Origin: Planctomycetaceae bacterium
Lineage (GTDB): Bacteria > Planctomycetota > Planctomycetia > Pirellulales > Pirellulaceae
Direction: 5' to 3'
Assembly (NCBI GenBank): GCA_012959465.1
Contig: DUDC01000001.1
Coordinates: 1-46,336 of the forward strand
DNA length: 46,336 nucleotides
Within the stretch, counting starts at the first letter, position 1; every line of letters begins with the position of its first letter. Made by a program: the position numbers and the translations under genes. Shown here piece after piece: positions 44,717 to 46,336 of the stretch. The notes beneath the pieces were generated by a model. The model made no database searches and was not told the DNA's origin. It worked only from the letters and a program-made list of their open reading frames with translations.

Positions 44717-45365
44717 GCGTATGTCCTCTCGCGTTTACACGGCGGACCATCGCCTGGGAGGTGCAAGCGGTTGCTTCAGCGTGGCGGTGATTGGGTTTTG
44801 GCTACTTGATTGTCGTTCGGAAGCGACGGCAAACGACGCCACCACTCCGCAAACCCCACCCAGGCAAGATTCAATGTTGCCTCGATTGGGAAAACAATTT
44901 CCGACGCCTCGGCGGCGCCGGTGCGTCTCTTCGAATCGGTATCGGTTCTTCAGCCCGAAGGACCGAGTGACGATCCCGCCAAAATGGCAAAAGAATTCGG
45001 GACAACAGACTTTTCTGCTGGCACCCGAATGTCCGCCCGTCCCGGCGTACCATCATCAGGCAACGCGGGGCCCCGAGCCCCAGGCATCGCTTGATAAATT
45101 CCACCAGAATGAGCAGATAGTTCATTTTGCCGTTTCCCGCCGAACCAGGTCCAGAATAGCGACCATTTGGGCAGGAACTCCCAAAAACATTGTCAGCTGT
45201 TGAGCGTTTTCACTTGCCAACACACCCTCTCCCTGGCGTGCTCGCCGTTGTATCATCATGGTTCTAGTCGAAAAGTATCCCGACAAAGCCGTGTCACAAC
45301 CTATCGAGAATGTCAGTGGGCTTTGCCACATGTTCATCCTACCAGACCCGTCTTGAACTTCAACC
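44717..45365. other. 649-bp divergent gap between rny and tilS, no certain gene
   Basis: The longest gene-free stretch. Two frames inside it deserve mention but are not called: a forward one at 44810-45094 that starts only at TTG directly after a stop, and a minus-strand one at 45125-44871 beginning MNYLLILVEFIKRCLGLG. Neither has a recognised family or a good ribosome site. Near 44749-44875 the minus strand reads GCCTGGGTGG and later CACCTCCCAGGC, which can pair imperfectly, so a folded leader or small RNA is possible. A promoter-like pair pointing to rny lies at 45272-45299. Confidence 0.4.
45272..45299 (-). promoter_or_regulatory. Possible promoter reading toward rny
   Basis: On the minus strand TTGTGA (45294-45299) and TACTTT (45272-45277) are separated by 16 bases. 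A transcript from about 45265 would carry a leader of about 550 bases before rny, including a short frame at 45125-44871. Weak consensus, found by eye. Confidence 0.3.
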
Positions 45366-46336
45366 ATGACTCCTCCGGTCGACGGCATTGTAAACGCGTT
45401 TGAGGCCGTCTGGCCCAGTCGACTCCGCCGCAGTTGCCGCGTCGTGTTGGCTGTGTCCGGTGGCGCAGACAGTGTTGCTATGACGCATTTGATCCACGAT
45501 AGCACGAACCAGGTCGATGCGGGCAGCATCACGCTGGCTCATTATAATCACGCCTGGCGTGAGGCAGAATCCGATGCAGATCAGGCGTTTGTCGCCGAAT
45601 TGGCCGAGAAACTTGGCCATCACTTCGTTACCGAGTCCGCGGAATGCGGCTCTGAGAAGAGCGAACAGGCGGCCCGGACACGCCGCTATGACTTCCTGAA
45701 AGCCGTCACGCGCCAACAAGGCGCTCGCTACTTGGCAACTGCACACACGGCCGACGATCAGATCGAGACGATCTTACATCGAATTCTCCGAGGTACCGGG
45801 TTGACCGGACTGACCGGGATACCGGCAACCCGTGTGTTCGATGATGACTTTGTCCTTATTCGTCCGTTGCTTCAATGTCGTCGCAGCCAAGTTGAAGACT
45901 ATCTCACAAGCATCGACCAGCCCTACCGGACTGACAAGTCGAATGCCGATACACGTTGGACCCGGAATCGCCTTCGTCACGAACTGTTGCCGCTTCTGCG
46001 CGACCAATACAATGCGGAAGTCGACAAATCGATATCTCAACTGGGTTCCATCGCGAGCGATGCGTTAGCCGCGATCGAACCACAGATCGAAACGCACCAG
46101 GCGGCAATCGCGATCCATGAGTTTGGGTTCTCGCTGCCGGTACTTCGTCCGGAGACCGTCCGCTTCCCATTGTTGGAAGCCCTGCGACGAACATGGAAAC
46201 GACATGGCTGGCCAGAGCAAGCGATGACCGCCGAACATTGGAACTCGCTGGCCGACGTCGCTGTTGGCCACCGCAAGTCGTGTAATCTGCCCGGTGACGT
46301 TCAGGCCGTGCACAGCCAAGGCGTCGTTTCAGTGTC
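45366..46336 (+). CDS. tilS: tRNA(Ile)-lysidine synthase (3' partial)
   Basis: Adds lysidine to C34 of tRNA-Ile(CAU), so the codon AUA is read as isoleucine; essential in most bacteria. The frame is open from ATG 45366 to the right edge, giving 323 residues, and continues beyond it. The ATP loop is VLAVSGGADSVAMTHL (about 34-49). HYNHAWREAESDADQAF and AHTADDQIETILHRILRGTG are TilS blocks, and LRHELLPLLRDQYN lies in the region that follows. The start MTPPVDGIVNAFEAVWP is reasonable, though no strong ribosome site is seen (only weak purine-rich sequence upstream). The stop and the C-terminal tRNA-binding domain are outside the window. Confidence 0.95.
   Translation, partial: MTPPVDGIVNAFEAVWPSRLRRSCRVVLAVSGGADSVAMTHLIHDSTNQVDAGSITLAHYNHAWREAESDADQAFVAELAEKLGHHFVTESAECGSEKSEQAARTRRYDFLKAVTRQQGARYLATAHTADDQIETILHRILRGTGLTGLTGIPATRVFDDDFVLIRPLLQCRRSQVEDYLTSIDQPYRTDKSNADTRWTRNRLRHELLPLLRDQYNAEVDKSISQLGSIASDALAAIEPQIETHQAAIAIHEFGFSLPVLRPETVRFPLLEALRRTWKRHGWPEQAMTAEHWNSLADVAVGHRKSCNLPGDVQAVHSQGVVSV

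Noticed and set aside
44749-44875. 6S RNA upstream of rny
   Set aside because: The pairing is short and interrupted and the known 6S central-bubble motifs cannot be read.
44652-45203. Forward frame of 183 codons overlapping rny
   Set aside because: It overlaps a certain gene on the other strand, lacks a ribosome site and resembles no family.
45122-45746. Minus-strand frames across the tilS start
   Set aside because: Antisense to a clear TilS coding frame, with shadow-type composition.

Overview
The window is a 46.3 kb stretch of chromosome, about 55% G+C by eye, from a planctomycete, most likely of the Pirellulales/Rhodopirellula type. Several things point that way. A giant exported subtilase begins with the planctomycete-type 'FERFEERLALSA' leader. 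There is a bacterial methanofuran-pathway MfnB gene, a PSP1-domain protein with a Cys-rich tail, a DUF11 surface protein and a Hanks-type kinase. GTG and TTG starts are common, and many single genes are only loosely organised into operons. No phage, IS element, CRISPR array, tRNA or rRNA was found.

Region 1 (1-9134, + strand) is a surface-polysaccharide operon. In order it holds a HisH-type glutaminase (cut by the window edge), a WbpG/PseA-type N-acetyl-sugar amidotransferase, a GT-B/UDP-GlcNAc-2-epimerase-like protein, an HpcH/HpaI aldolase, an AsnB-type amidotransferase, a small monotopic phosphoglycosyl transferase, a Wzy/O-antigen ligase-type membrane protein and a GT4 glycosyltransferase. 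Region 2 (9160-12666, - strand) is a cell-surface S8 protease ending in eight 49-residue tandem repeats. Region 3 (12987-18507) holds a methyltransferase-like protein, a UDP-N-acetylhexosamine dehydrogenase, GlmS, a small coiled-coil protein and a UDP-glucuronate 4-epimerase. Regions 1 and 3 together look like one glycan programme: GlmS feeds UDP-GlcNAc, the dehydrogenase makes the uronic acid, HisH/WbpG adds an amidino nitrogen, and the phosphoglycosyl transferase, GT4 and polymerase assemble the glycan.

Region 4 (18569-26266) holds a membrane Ser/Thr kinase, leuCD, a di-haem peroxidase followed by an exported beta-propeller and a clear intrinsic terminator, bioB, and a TPR/PSP1 pair. Region 5 (26367-35848) is dominated by exported or membrane proteins of unknown role (DUF11 repeat protein, second beta-propeller, anchored proteins, an STN-like protein). 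It also has mfnB, an RNase D homologue and a PHA-system protein. Region 6 (35997-46336) holds pyruvate kinase, an SDR, xylose isomerase, a soluble NarL-type histidine kinase, a lipoprotein, the conserved ymdB-rny pair, a 649-bp unexplained gap, and tilS running off the right edge.

The best candidate for an undescribed system is the amidotransferase/aldolase sugar module at 2-5774. Other points worth a second look are the 147-bp coding repeats, two intergenic palindrome clusters, and catalytic-site deviations in pyruvate kinase, YmdB and RNase D. Nothing here was searched against a database; all family calls come from motif reading.
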